Shown one piece after another: positions 40,451-49,019 of a stretch of 54,562 nucleotides of DNA; position 1 is the stretch's first letter, and every line of letters starts with the position of its first letter. Source of the stretch: MGIIb-O1 sp002457595 (GTDB lineage: Archaea > Thermoplasmatota > Poseidoniia > Poseidoniales > Thalassarchaeaceae); assembly GCA_045568115.1 (NCBI GenBank), contig JBJLBO010000003.1:1-54562 (forward strand), read 5' to 3'. Below the pieces are notes generated by a model. It did no database searches. It was not told where the DNA came from and worked only from the letters and a program-made list of their open reading frames with translations. Made by a program: the position numbers and the translations under genes.

Positions 40451-41677
40451 ATGAGTGATGGTAATCCGAGGCTTCTCGTAGTCAAGGCCGCCATGACTGT
40501 CAACGGCGGGGCGGAAAGAGATTTACTCCGGAATCTTCCTTGTATTGCTGAGAAATTTGAAGTGCGATTCGCCTGCCTTAATATTCAGGATTCGCAACAG
40601 GCGTTAATTGAATCTATGAGGGTCGAGGTTTTGTGTCCAGACAATCAATGGATAGTAAAAGGAGGATTGTGGAACGAAATTACAGCTGGACAGGAAAGGA
40701 GTGCTGCTGCATCATGGAGAAAATTTGAAGCAGTCCACAAAGCAATCGAATGGGCTGATGCGATTCACCTAGCAGGAGGAGATGGCTCTATGGAATTTCT
40801 ACAATTTATACCAGCAAATAAACCAGTGCACCTTCATTACCATGAATCAAAACCAGGAATTCATGAGGATTTCTCTCACTTGAATCTAGATGGGAGTGGG
40901 CGGTGGAAACCAAAAATCTTACATTTACTACAAAGATTTCAGCGAAAAAGAATTGAAAAATCATACAGGGGATTTATAGAAAATCCAAAATGGATTATTA
41001 GTGCAAATTCTTATTTCTCTGCTGGAAATTTAAAGCGAATCTATGGAATAACAGGGGGTGTATTATACCCCAGTGTTGATTTATCTGAGTTCCCACGTCA
41101 GCCAACTAAGGGTGAAGATTTAGCTTTCAATAACTTATCAGTTGGGGAAAAAGGAACATATGTAGTTACAATAGGTAGAATTTGTTATTTCAAAGGTACT
41201 TTTTCGGCTATTGAAGTTCTCCAAGGGACTGATTTGAGTTTGATTGTTGTGGGTAATGGTTCTGATGAAGAAAAAAATATGTTGAGAACAGCCGGGCACT
41301 CACTTGGAGTTAAGGTCACAATACTTAGTGGACTTAGTTCCGAATCAATGCGCTCCATTATGCGCAATTCGGCTGCAATAATTGGTTTAGCTAAAGGGGA
41401 AGCATTTGGACTCACACCTATTGAATCAATGGCCCTTGGCGTACCTCCAATATTCATCAACAAGGGGGGTTATGCAGAAACTATAGTTGATGGAGAAAAT
41501 GGGCGACTGATTGATGAAGAGAATTCTGGACTTTGGAAAGAAGCATTAGAGCAGGCTCGTGATCCTGAAACAAAGATGAGTTGGGGGATGTCCGGACTTG
41601 CTCGAATTGAAGAATTAGGCTTAACTCCTGAGAATCATGCAACCATATTGGAAGAGAAAATCGCCACTCTTCTATGA
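40451..41677 (+). CDS. Glycosyltransferase family 4 protein
   Basis: This 408-residue protein is a GT-B glycosyltransferase. N-terminal VKAAMTVNGGAERDLLRNL is typical of GT4. The C-terminal half has VTIGRICYFKGTFSAIEVL, VVGNGSDEE and GLAKGEAFGLTPIESMALGVPPI, in which E-A-F-G-L-T-P-I-E is the E-x7-E donor-binding motif, followed by NKGGYAETIVDGENG. Donor and acceptor are unknown. It lies 83 nt after the AT-rich glycosyltransferase and just before the PLP enzyme gene, within the surface-modification cluster. Confidence 0.88.
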   Translation: MSDGNPRLLVVKAAMTVNGGAERDLLRNLPCIAEKFEVRFACLNIQDSQQALIESMRVEVLCPDNQWIVKGGLWNEITAGQERSAAASWRKFEAVHKAIEWADAIHLAGGDGSMEFLQFIPANKPVHLHYHESKPGIHEDFSHLNLDGSGRWKPKILHLLQRFQRKRIEKSYRGFIENPKWIISANSYFSAGNLKRIYGITGGVLYPSVDLSEFPRQPTKGEDLAFNNLSVGEKGTYVVTIGRICYFKGTFSAIEVLQGTDLSLIVVGNGSDEEKNMLRTAGHSLGVKVTILSGLSSESMRSIMRNSAAIIGLAKGEAFGLTPIESMALGVPPIFINKGGYAETIVDGENGRLIDEENSGLWKEALEQARDPETKMSWGMSGLARIEELGLTPENHATILEEKIATLL

Positions 41678-41716
41678 TAATTTCAATAGATTACTAAGAA
41701 GGAAAGGAGTTTTGTG

Positions 41717-42991
41717 ATGGTGAAATTAACGGAACTGCTTGATGCTCGAAATCAGCATATCAGCAAGGCCCTATCTATCGGTCACGGCAAACCGCTTCAC
41801 ATCGTAAGAGGTGAGATGCAGTATCTTTACGCAGCAGATGGAACACAATATCTTGATCTTGTAAACAATGTATGTCATGTTGGTCATTGTCATCCGAAGG
41901 TCGTTGATGCTGGACAAAAACAGATGTCTAAACTGAGCACGAATACTCGTTATGTTTTCAATGGTTTAACTGAATATGTTTCTCGAATTTCAGCAACTCT
42001 GCCAGATGAACTCTGTGTTGGATTTTTGCTAAACTCAGGAAGCGAAGCAAATGAGCTTGCGGTTCGCCTAGCCAGAGCCCATACGGGAGCTCATGACATG
42101 GTTGTGATTGATGGTGGGTATCACGGCAATACCAGTATGTTAGTTCAGTTGAGTCCATACAAATTCATGGGACCTAGTGGTAAAGGAAAAGCGGAGCCTT
42201 GGGTTCATGTGGTTCCTGTTCCTGATACATTTCGAAGGAATGGGGTCGATTATGATGGTGAAGTTCGAAAAGTAATAGAAAATGCAGGAAAAATCGCCGG
42301 ATTTCTGGTAGAACCTCTGCTCTCTTGTGCTGGCCAAATCCCTCTACCTGAAGGATTCCTCTCAACTGCTAGAGAATGTACACATAGGGCAGGGGGGTTG
42401 TTGATTGTTGATGAAGTACAAGTTGGATTTGGCAGAGTTGGAACACACATGTGGGGGTTCGAAGATCAAGGTGTGACCCCAGATATTGTAGTCCTAGGGA
42501 AATCAATAGGAAATGGTCACCCAATGTCTGCTGTATTTACTACAAAAGAAATAGCATCATCTTTGGGAGATATGGAATGGTTCAGTTCCACTGGCGGAAA
42601 CCCTGTGTCTTGCGCTATAGGGAATGCTGTCCTGGATGTTATTGAAGAGGATAATCTACTGAGGCGAGCGAGTGAATTGGGGGGTTATTTCATTCAAGGT
42701 CTGAAAGAAATTCAGAAAAAATATCCAATTATTGGAGATGTTCGTGGACGTGGTTTGTTCATTGGTATTGAATTTGTACATGATCACGATACACTTGCGC
42801 CAGCCGCTGACGAAGCGTCAAGGGTTGTTAGAGAAATGAGGGATTCAGGTGTGCTATTGAGTACAGATGGGCCATTGCACAATGTTATCAAAATTAAGCC
42901 GCCGATGGTGCTCACGAAAGAGGACATTGACATGACGCTGCGACTTCTAAATGAGTCATTGAACCGTGCTGGTAGTGTTTCAGCCGAATAG
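41717..42991 (+). CDS. Class III aminotransferase-fold PLP enzyme (possible phospho-lyase)
   Basis: The enzyme has the class III layout: DGTQYLDLVNNVCHVGHCHP, NSGSEANELAVRLAR, the IDGGYHGNT loop, LLIVDEVQVGFGR with the PLP-binding Asp, VVLGKSIGNGHPM with the Schiff-base Lys, and a GRGLFIGIEF strand. The VCHVGHCHP start and short GNT loop resemble the AGXT2-like group. That group includes ethanolamine-phosphate and phosphohydroxylysine phospho-lyases as well as alanine-glyoxylate aminotransferase 2. The next gene encodes an APH-type kinase, which favours a phospho-lyase role (inference). ATG 41717 follows GGAG by seven nt; a GTG lies one codon earlier. Confidence 0.85.
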   Translation: MVKLTELLDARNQHISKALSIGHGKPLHIVRGEMQYLYAADGTQYLDLVNNVCHVGHCHPKVVDAGQKQMSKLSTNTRYVFNGLTEYVSRISATLPDELCVGFLLNSGSEANELAVRLARAHTGAHDMVVIDGGYHGNTSMLVQLSPYKFMGPSGKGKAEPWVHVVPVPDTFRRNGVDYDGEVRKVIENAGKIAGFLVEPLLSCAGQIPLPEGFLSTARECTHRAGGLLIVDEVQVGFGRVGTHMWGFEDQGVTPDIVVLGKSIGNGHPMSAVFTTKEIASSLGDMEWFSSTGGNPVSCAIGNAVLDVIEEDNLLRRASELGGYFIQGLKEIQKKYPIIGDVRGRGLFIGIEFVHDHDTLAPAADEASRVVREMRDSGVLLSTDGPLHNVIKIKPPMVLTKEDIDMTLRLLNESLNRAGSVSAE

Positions 42992-43004
42992 AGGAATGGG
43001 ATAT

Positions 43005-43922
43005 ATGGCGTACACTGAAGTAAGTTCTGATGATGCTAATGAATTATTGGTTCTGGCAGGGCTCTCGGGCTTGAATGAAATTGCGCCACTCGATGGAGGG
43101 TGGGCGAACTCAAATTATATTCTAACACTTGAAGATGGTTCGAAAGTGGTTCTGAAAGTGTGGGATGAAAGGCCGCCGAATGAAGTGGAGCAGATTATAC
43201 AGCATACATGTTGGCTCGCAGAACACGGCGTTCTTACACCTACTCCATTACTGTTGGATGGGGGAGGAAGGATGCTTGTCAAGGATAATCAAGCGTGGAT
43301 GCTGATGCCATATATCGACGGGGGTTGGTTACCTTCAGACTCTTCTTCGCTTTACGAACTTGGCAAGGCGCAGGCACAGTTGCATGGCGTCCCCATCCAC
43401 GAAAGTATTCCCACCACGTTTGCGATTGGTTATGTTCTCTGGGAGAAATTAGTGAAAGATGCACATGAAAATGGGAGTATTACTCCTTTCGTTCGACTAT
43501 TGGAAGAAGAAATGCGCCTTCTCAAGCAAAGTATTCCAGAGGATTTGCCATGTGGCATCATCCACGGCGATCTGTATCCCGACAACGTGATTGGAGAGAG
43601 TGGTGAGGTTCTCGCTCTGCTTGATTTTGAAGAAATTTGTATTGAATCATTCGCGATGGATCTTGTGACGACCTATGTTGGATTTGGCTGGAAAGATGGT
43701 TTGCCCGTTCCTGAACTGTGGAATGCATTGTTGGCTGGATATGAATCGGTTCGGCCATTGACGGATGCAGAACATGCAGCCCTCCCTGACTTACATCGAT
43801 TTGCTGTCCTAGCCGTTGCGGCCTGGCGTTATTGGCAATTTGTGATTCACGTTCCTGGAACAGAACATACCAACCGATATGTGGAAATGATGAAGAGGCT
43901 AGACAAGCCATTGCCATTTTGA
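43005..43922 (+). CDS. APH-family small-molecule kinase (homoserine/ethanolamine/hydroxylysine kinase-like)
   Basis: The protein belongs to the aminoglycoside phosphotransferase/choline kinase fold. It has LDGGWANSNYIL as glycine-rich loop, VVLKVWDE with the ATP-binding Lys, IIHGDLYPDNVIGE with the catalytic Asp and LALLDFEEICIESFAMDLV with the metal-binding Asp. The pattern resembles ThrB2 homoserine kinase and hydroxylysine kinase. It begins 13 nt after the PLP enzyme. ATG 43005 is preferred; GTG 42966 would overlap that gene. A kinase plus a phospho-lyase would turn an amino alcohol into an aldehyde or ketone, ammonia and phosphate. Confidence 0.85.
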   Translation: MAYTEVSSDDANELLVLAGLSGLNEIAPLDGGWANSNYILTLEDGSKVVLKVWDERPPNEVEQIIQHTCWLAEHGVLTPTPLLLDGGGRMLVKDNQAWMLMPYIDGGWLPSDSSSLYELGKAQAQLHGVPIHESIPTTFAIGYVLWEKLVKDAHENGSITPFVRLLEEEMRLLKQSIPEDLPCGIIHGDLYPDNVIGESGEVLALLDFEEICIESFAMDLVTTYVGFGWKDGLPVPELWNALLAGYESVRPLTDAEHAALPDLHRFAVLAVAAWRYWQFVIHVPGTEHTNRYVEMMKRLDKPLPF

Positions 43923-43997
43923 TAGATTAAATTATTATTCGATTTTTCGCGATGGGTTCTTGAAAGATAACGGGAACGAGATGGTGGAGGTAGAAAG

Positions 43998-44465
43998 GTG
44001 AGTGCAGTGATTCATTCTATCAATGTTAGCGAAAATGGAGGAGTTCCAAAACACCCAATTCGTTCCGCAACGATTCGATTTGGGGGCGTTGAAGGAGACC
44101 ACAACAAGTTCCGCACTGAGAGGAAGGGGGGCGATCCTGGAAGAGCAGTGAATCTCTTCTCTCTCGAGAGAATAGAGCAACTGCAGGCCGAGGGTCATGC
44201 TATCGAAGTGGGTTCAACTGGTGAGAACCTAACCATAGAAGGTGTCGATTGGGACGAGTTGGAGGTTGGAACTATTCTCAAAGTAGGAGGGGCGACTGTG
44301 GAATTGAGTGAACCATGCGCGCCTTGTTGGAAGATTGGTGATTCATTCAGGGACCAGAATTTCTCAAGAATTGATCATGACAAGAAAGTCGGTTGGTCTA
44401 GATGGTCGGCAAGGGTAGTCGATGAAGGAGTTGTATCAAAGGGCGATATGGTGACTATTCTTTGA
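43998..44465 (+). CDS. MOSC domain protein
   Basis: The 155-residue protein has the MOSC signature: GVEGDHNKFRTERKGGDPGRAVNLFSLERIEQL, then GSTGENLTIEGVDW, and CAPCWKI containing the conserved cysteine that carries persulfide or sulfur. Stand-alone MOSC proteins are linked to molybdenum cofactor sulfuration or other sulfur transfer, and substrates are often unknown. It starts at GTG and its end overlaps the convergent esterase gene by 11 nt. MobA elsewhere in the window is compatible with molybdenum use. Confidence 0.88.
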   Translation: MSAVIHSINVSENGGVPKHPIRSATIRFGGVEGDHNKFRTERKGGDPGRAVNLFSLERIEQLQAEGHAIEVGSTGENLTIEGVDWDELEVGTILKVGGATVELSEPCAPCWKIGDSFRDQNFSRIDHDKKVGWSRWSARVVDEGVVSKGDMVTIL

Positions 44466-46599
44466 TACGACGACGAAAAATAGTATAACCCAATATTAAC
44501 AAAATCCCTATTGGAAATAGTATAATGATTTTACTGGATTCTTCTACCCATCTCGACTCATCAAAGGGATAGAAATCCGCGTTATCGCCAACCCCATCGC
44601 CATCAGAATCAATAGATTCATTTGAATCTTCAGGGAATATGTCGGCATTATCTCCAACACCATCTCCATCGGCATCAACACTCTCATTAGGATCATTGGG
44701 GAATAAATCGGCATTATCTCCAATTCCATCACCGTCACTATCTATTGTTTCATTTTCATCAAATGGGAATGTATCGGCATTATCTCCAATTCCATCACCG
44801 TCACTATCGAGGTTTTCAGAGGAGTCTTGAGGGAATGCATCGGAGTTGTCGCCTACTCCATCGTCATCAGAATCTTGTGTTTCTTCGGCGTTATTTGGAA
44901 AACTATCAGAATTATCACCAACACCATCTCCATCACTATCTATTGATTCAGAGGAATCTTCTGGGAATGCATCAGAATTATCGCCGATTCCGTCCCCATC
45001 GGAATCATCCCATTCTGTCGAATCAAATGGAAATTGGTCATCAATGTCTAAGTCGCCATCATTATCATCATCCGGATCGACTCTGTCACAATCGCCATCG
45101 CCATCGGCATCATTAGGGATTGAATTCGGATTCATTGGGTCTGTCCAACAATCGTTTTCGTCATCGTCCGTCCATCCATCTCCATCATCATCTAGGTCAG
45201 CATTATCTCCAATTCCGTCGCCGTCGCCATCCCACCATTCATTTGGATTTTGAGGGAAGGCGTCGTAATCATCATTGAATCCGTCATTATCATCGTCAGG
45301 ATCTGCGTTATCGCCAATCCCGTCGTTATCGGTATCTGCCCATTCAAGAGGATTTTTTGAGAATGCATCGAACTCATCATCCCAGCCATCGTTATCGTCG
45401 TCAGGATCTGCGTTATCCCCGATACTGTCGTTATCAGTATCAATCCATTCTAGCGGATTATCTGGAAATTGATCCGTATTGTCACCGACTCCATCGTGGT
45501 CGGAATCAACCCACTCCATTGTATCATTTGGGAATTCGTCGGAATTATCGCCAACTAAATCCCCATCGGAGTCGGCCCATTCATAGGGATTGTAGATGAA
45601 AACATCAACATCGTCGCGGTATCCATCACCATCGGAATCACGTACAAAATCGGCTAATCCCCATGCTAATGATTGATCTGCCCAATCTGGGGCATTAAGA
45701 GATGGAGCGTGACTCCCATTGTTTATGCGCCAATGAGAAACTCTGTTGCCATCTGCGCAGTTCAAGTGCTCTAAATTATCAGTCTCAGCTACTCCATCAG
45801 AACTAGTCAAATCGATTGTACCGAGATTGGTCCATGATGAATCACAACCTGAGCGGGCAGCCCAGAAGGAGGTTGATTGAGGAGCTGATGGGTATTGTGC
45901 TCCATTTAGAGTCCCTCCATCATACTGTATTACCCCATCAAGTGTAGAATGAACATGGAGAATATTTGGCCTTCCTGTATCTGGACAATCATTGTTGAAA
46001 TCATTCCATGTTGCTCCATTCAGTGAGATTATTGATTCAATCAAATTACCTCTATCGCAGGCCATTCGATGCGTCATGAATCCTCCATTAGAATGGCCGA
46101 TTAGTATCACGCCTTCTGGATCTGCTCCATAATTTGCAACCGCCTCACTGATTAGTCCCTCTAAGAAAACAACATCATCTACTGAAGAGCCGAATAAATT
46201 GCAACAGGCTTCGGTTGCATTCCAATATCTCATTGCTATCCAATTCAGAGTTCCGTCAGGTGTTAATAGCAGATGTTCGTTTTCATGAACACTGTCGTAA
46301 AGACTCATCCACCAGGCATTGAAAGAGCCCGAGCTCGAATACCCATGAAGAGCAATTACTAGAGGGAGGGTGTGATTGTTGTCATGACCCCCGGGCATAG
46401 TCAGAGTGGCTTCTCTGCCTTCAGAAACTAGAGATGCTGTTGTGTGTTGATCAGTATATTCAATCGGCCCAAATCCATCATTGGAATTCGCATACGAAGG
46501 TTTTGAGTTTTCGTCTAATTCGAAGGGATGAGTGAGTGGCGCAATTGTTGAAATGAGTAATGCGACAACACACAAGAATGTGCGTGTGTGCATTCGCAT
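44455..46599 (-). CDS. Secreted esterase/PHB-depolymerase-like protein with TSP3 repeats and C-terminal anchor
   Basis: A signal peptide (residues about 5-26) precedes an alpha/beta-hydrolase of the PHB-depolymerase/feruloyl-esterase (LpqC-like) type: LPLVIALHGYSSSGS as oxyanion-side strand, EACCNLFGSSVDDVVFL and the nucleophile ILIGHSNGGFM. Later Asp/His candidates lie in HVHSTLDG and NGSHAP. From about residue 325 to 675 follows a run of about fifteen thrombospondin type-3-like units (DSDGDGxGDNxDxFP), which bind calcium. The protein ends in a membrane helix (FPIGILLILGYTIF) and RRR. It is probably surface-anchored, with the enzyme held away from the cell. An inverted repeat flanks its TATA region. 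Confidence 0.9.
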   Translation of the reverse strand: MRMHTRTFLCVVALLISTIAPLTHPFELDENSKPSYANSNDGFGPIEYTDQHTTASLVSEGREATLTMPGGHDNNHTLPLVIALHGYSSSGSFNAWWMSLYDSVHENEHLLLTPDGTLNWIAMRYWNATEACCNLFGSSVDDVVFLEGLISEAVANYGADPEGVILIGHSNGGFMTHRMACDRGNLIESIISLNGATWNDFNNDCPDTGRPNILHVHSTLDGVIQYDGGTLNGAQYPSAPQSTSFWAARSGCDSSWTNLGTIDLTSSDGVAETDNLEHLNCADGNRVSHWRINNGSHAPSLNAPDWADQSLAWGLADFVRDSDGDGYRDDVDVFIYNPYEWADSDGDLVGDNSDEFPNDTMEWVDSDHDGVGDNTDQFPDNPLEWIDTDNDSIGDNADPDDDNDGWDDEFDAFSKNPLEWADTDNDGIGDNADPDDDNDGFNDDYDAFPQNPNEWWDGDGDGIGDNADLDDDGDGWTDDDENDCWTDPMNPNSIPNDADGDGDCDRVDPDDDNDGDLDIDDQFPFDSTEWDDSDGDGIGDNSDAFPEDSSESIDSDGDGVGDNSDSFPNNAEETQDSDDDGVGDNSDAFPQDSSENLDSDGDGIGDNADTFPFDENETIDSDGDGIGDNADLFPNDPNESVDADGDGVGDNADIFPEDSNESIDSDGDGVGDNADFYPFDESRWVEESSKIIILFPIGILLILGYTIFRRRIKE
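44570..45610 (-). repeat. Tandem repeat array encoding TSP3 calcium-binding units
   Basis: About fifteen degenerate units of 36-75 nt encode the D-x-D-x-D-G-x-G-D-N-x-D pattern with FP-x-(D/N)-x-x-E linkers. The array splits into an upstream part with DPDDDNDG inserts and a downstream part of near-uniform units of about 23 codons. The downstream units are most alike at the DNA level, suggesting recent expansion. Confidence 0.8.
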
Positions 46600-46602
46600 A
46601 AT

Positions 46603-46634
46603 GTACCCTCTAGGACTTATTTATTGAAGGGTAC
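46603..46634. promoter_or_regulatory. Inverted repeat flanking the TATA region of the esterase gene
   Basis: GTACCCT (46603-46609) and AGGGTAC (46628-46634) form a perfect 7-bp inverted repeat with an 18-nt spacer. On the minus strand the spacer holds CAATAAATAAG, a TATA-like element about 21 nt upstream of the ATG at 46599. A regulator bound to both arms would cover the promoter. Confidence 0.45.
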
Positions 46635-46648
46635 CTAAAAATAATTCA

Positions 46649-46999
46649 TCAGATGAATAGTCTATTCCATGCAACAAATCCGAAAACAAGGATTGATGCG
46701 GTAAGCCAGGAATAGTACAATGGTTTAGGTAATCTCAACTCAAAGCCGTTTTTTATTTTAGGAAGTAATGATTTTAATGCAATAAAAATAAATGCAGCAT
46801 AAATTAAAGGAGTCCCGGGGTTGAAATCTATAGCTGCTGGGAAATCAAGATGCCCCATGGCAACAAATCCACGAGTCATCCCACAGAATGGACATAGGTG
46901 TCCGCTCAAGTGAAACCAAGGGCATAGGTTCAGGCCATCGATCTCTCCATGAGGTAAAACAAACGAGGTAAGTAATGCACCACCTGCCACCAATCCCAT
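46649..46999 (-). CDS. DUF2752 family membrane protein
   Basis: The 116-residue protein has the DUF2752 signature CPFCGMTRGFVAMGHLDFPAAIDFNPGTP, including the C-P-x-C-G-x-T-R motif at the membrane edge. It also has hydrophobic segments at the N-terminus and near residues 64-79 and 96-113. Function of the family is unknown. It lies on the same strand upstream of the esterase gene, separated by the inverted-repeat promoter. Confidence 0.85.
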   Translation of the reverse strand: MGLVAGGALLTSFVLPHGEIDGLNLCPWFHLSGHLCPFCGMTRGFVAMGHLDFPAAIDFNPGTPLIYAAFIFIALKSLLPKIKNGFELRLPKPLYYSWLTASILVFGFVAWNRLFI

Positions 47000-47128
47000 C
47001 GAAATCTTGGCGGGAAATATCTTTCAGAAACCCGACTGGCATTGGTTCACCGAAATGTGGCTAAGAGCGTTATTTGATAACTTATGCGCAGGATTAAAAC
47101 TTATATCATAAAGAGGAGTCCCGAACTT

Positions 47129-47350
47129 ATGACTGAAGGAGCGTCAGACAAAGACTGGACTACATTATTGATTTTGAGTATTCTACTTGGTTCGCTTGGT
47201 GTAGATCATTTCTACACTGGCAAAATAGGAACGGGTATTCTAAAGTTAATCACCCTTGGTGGATGCTATATCTGGTGGATTATTGATATCGTTAATGTTG
47301 TATCCGAAAAGTTCGTAGATTCCGACGGAAACGTTGTAATGAAGTCCTGA
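47129..47350 (+). CDS. TM2 domain membrane protein
   Basis: From ATG 47129 the protein is 73 residues. It carries the TM2 pattern: a first membrane helix (TLLILSILLGSLGVDHFYTGK) with the Gly-x-Asp-x-Phe-Tyr turn, followed by GTGILKLITLGGCYIWWIIDIV. A TATA-like TTATATCAT is centred about 26 nt upstream of this ATG. An earlier start at 47084 would add a basic, unconserved leader. TM2 proteins have no single known function. About 130 nt of AT-rich sequence without a gene follows, containing a weak TCTGT/ACAGA hairpin at 47353-47367. Confidence 0.8.
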   Translation: MTEGASDKDWTTLLILSILLGSLGVDHFYTGKIGTGILKLITLGGCYIWWIIDIVNVVSEKFVDSDGNVVMKS

Positions 47351-47480
47351 AATCTGTTCTTTACAGAATCTGAGACCAATTGGGCGGACTTGAAAGCTTA
47401 GGCGTTTAGCGTGTTTTGTTTCAAGTATTTCTAACAGAAACAGAGTAATCTGATCTCTTATGAATATAGGGCGGCATAGT

Positions 47481-48791
47481 TCATTCCCAATTCCCGTTTA
47501 TATCTGACCACATCAGCAAAGTTAGGGCATTGAGGCCTGTTTGCATACCCGCCTCTAGGCCTGCGCGTCCGCCGGCTAATGTGTAAAGTACATCGACTCT
47601 ATCAGTAGGGGCATGTTTCGGAGACTGCTCACATGTATCATCTCCTTCTTGCAAGTACTCATGCATACCACGAAACCAAGTTGCTGGCCAACCTCGTGAA
47701 ATGAAATTGTAATGATCTGAGTTGCCCTTTGTATCATCAAGAACAGTTACCCACTCAAGAGGATAATTCAACTCATCTAGTGTTCTACCTAGTCGATCCT
47801 GTAGAATCGATGCCTCCTCTCTCATCTCATCAGTCACATTCAGACCTCTGTCCTCGTAATACGACCAGTCGTCGACCGGCGATGTGAACAAGTAGAGGTG
47901 AAAGTAATCCTCATCACAGCCGCTGAGTTGGCTTATTAATTGGGTCTCAACTGGCCAATTGAGCCCATACATGTCGAGATTGATGTATGTGGCAATCTCT
48001 ACGTCCTCAGGCAGCGTAGTGACGAAAGTCTCACTACCGTACCCAGCTCCTTCTGGAGAACCACTGCCCTGCCATTCCTCATAGTCCCAAACTGCAAACT
48101 TCCATGTGTGCTTTGGTCTGGTGTCAAAAAACGGATTTAGCGAGCCATTATTGAGTTCGACTTGGAATGTTTCTTGCCACTCCATCATCAGCCTAGCAAG
48201 TTCTAGAACCGATGCAGTGCCTGTTGCATCATCATAGGCGCCCTCAGAAGTGCATCCAGGATATTCTATGCCTATGACAATTTGCTGACTATAACAGATC
48301 GCATCATAATGCCCCCCTACTACTATCCAAGAGTCAGGATCTTGTCCCTCCATAGTTGCAATATAATTCCGACAATCTTGACATAATTCTGTAGTAAATT
48401 CCTGCACTTCAACCTCATAACCCAAATCTTCGAATCTAAATTGAACAAAATCTCCTGCATTCGCGTGAGCTACTGTATCGATTTTCCTATATCCAAAATC
48501 AGATAGAGTTTCTATGTCATCTACAACAAAAGTTGGGTTCGCCCAAGACATCGGGGGTTGATTCATGAAGGCCTCTTCAAAAGCACCTTTTTCAATCTCG
48601 ATGAAAGTCTTGACTGCAATGAAAAAACCTATGCCTGCAATGCTAGCTAATAGGATCATTCCAGCCATTATGTATGCAGCCAGTTTCAGTTGTGACTCTC
48701 CCGCAGCAGCTTTTGCTTTCAATCTGGGAAAAAGTGTCAACAACCCATCTAACAATCCATCTAGTCCGGCTTGCCCACCCACAATGGGCAA
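47481..48791 (-). CDS. M28 family metallopeptidase, membrane-anchored
   Basis: This is an aminopeptidase-type zinc peptidase with an N-terminal membrane helix at about residues 37-63. Metal ligands are visible in order: VVGGHYDA (His), EGAYDDATGTASVLELA (Asp), DYEEWQGSGSPEGAGYGSE (catalytic/metal Glu), YINLDMYGLN (Asp) and KGNSDHYNF (His). The active domain would face outside, where it could trim peptides for uptake. The protein is distinct from the second M28 peptidase (51390) but shares its motif order. A tRNA-Leu gene lies 41 nt upstream of its start. Confidence 0.9.
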   Translation of the reverse strand: MPIVGGQAGLDGLLDGLLTLFPRLKAKAAAGESQLKLAAYIMAGMILLASIAGIGFFIAVKTFIEIEKGAFEEAFMNQPPMSWANPTFVVDDIETLSDFGYRKIDTVAHANAGDFVQFRFEDLGYEVEVQEFTTELCQDCRNYIATMEGQDPDSWIVVGGHYDAICYSQQIVIGIEYPGCTSEGAYDDATGTASVLELARLMMEWQETFQVELNNGSLNPFFDTRPKHTWKFAVWDYEEWQGSGSPEGAGYGSETFVTTLPEDVEIATYINLDMYGLNWPVETQLISQLSGCDEDYFHLYLFTSPVDDWSYYEDRGLNVTDEMREEASILQDRLGRTLDELNYPLEWVTVLDDTKGNSDHYNFISRGWPATWFRGMHEYLQEGDDTCEQSPKHAPTDRVDVLYTLAGGRAGLEAGMQTGLNALTLLMWSDINGNWE

Positions 48792-48831
48792 GCAGGGGCC
48801 TAATCAATAGGATTTATGCCGTCAATAAAAA

Positions 48832-48916
48832 TGGTGCAGAGGACAGGATTTGAACCTGCGAAGCACTACGCACTGGGACCTCATCCCAGCCCCTTTGACC
48901 ACTCGGGTACCTCTGC
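48832..48916 (-). tRNA. tRNA-Leu (anticodon GAG)
   Basis: The minus strand folds as a class II tRNA: acceptor GCAGAGG/CCTCTGC, anticodon arm CTGGG-ATGAGGT-CCCAG with anticodon GAG (reads CUC/CUU), a long variable arm containing TAGTGCTTCG, a normal T loop TTCAAAT, discriminator A and an encoded CCA. All stems pair, and the D loop keeps its GG. It is a useful contrast to the tRNA-Cys of this window. Confidence 0.95.
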
Positions 48917-49019
48917 TTGGGATGAACGAAAGACCTCGTGTATTTCACGGTGGCGAAGATGAATCATTGAGAACCAACCACAGCGGTAGTATTGAGTGTG
49001 AGAGATAGTATGGGCCATC

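Noticed and set aside
44570..45610. Plus-strand open frames through the TSP3 repeat array
   Set aside because: They are Ser/Pro- or His/Arg-rich translations of the antisense of Asp-rich repeats, a typical artefact of repetitive coding sequence.
44570..45610. The regularly spaced repeats as a CRISPR array
   Set aside because: Repeat units are in frame with a coding sequence, degenerate, and lack unique spacers of constant length.
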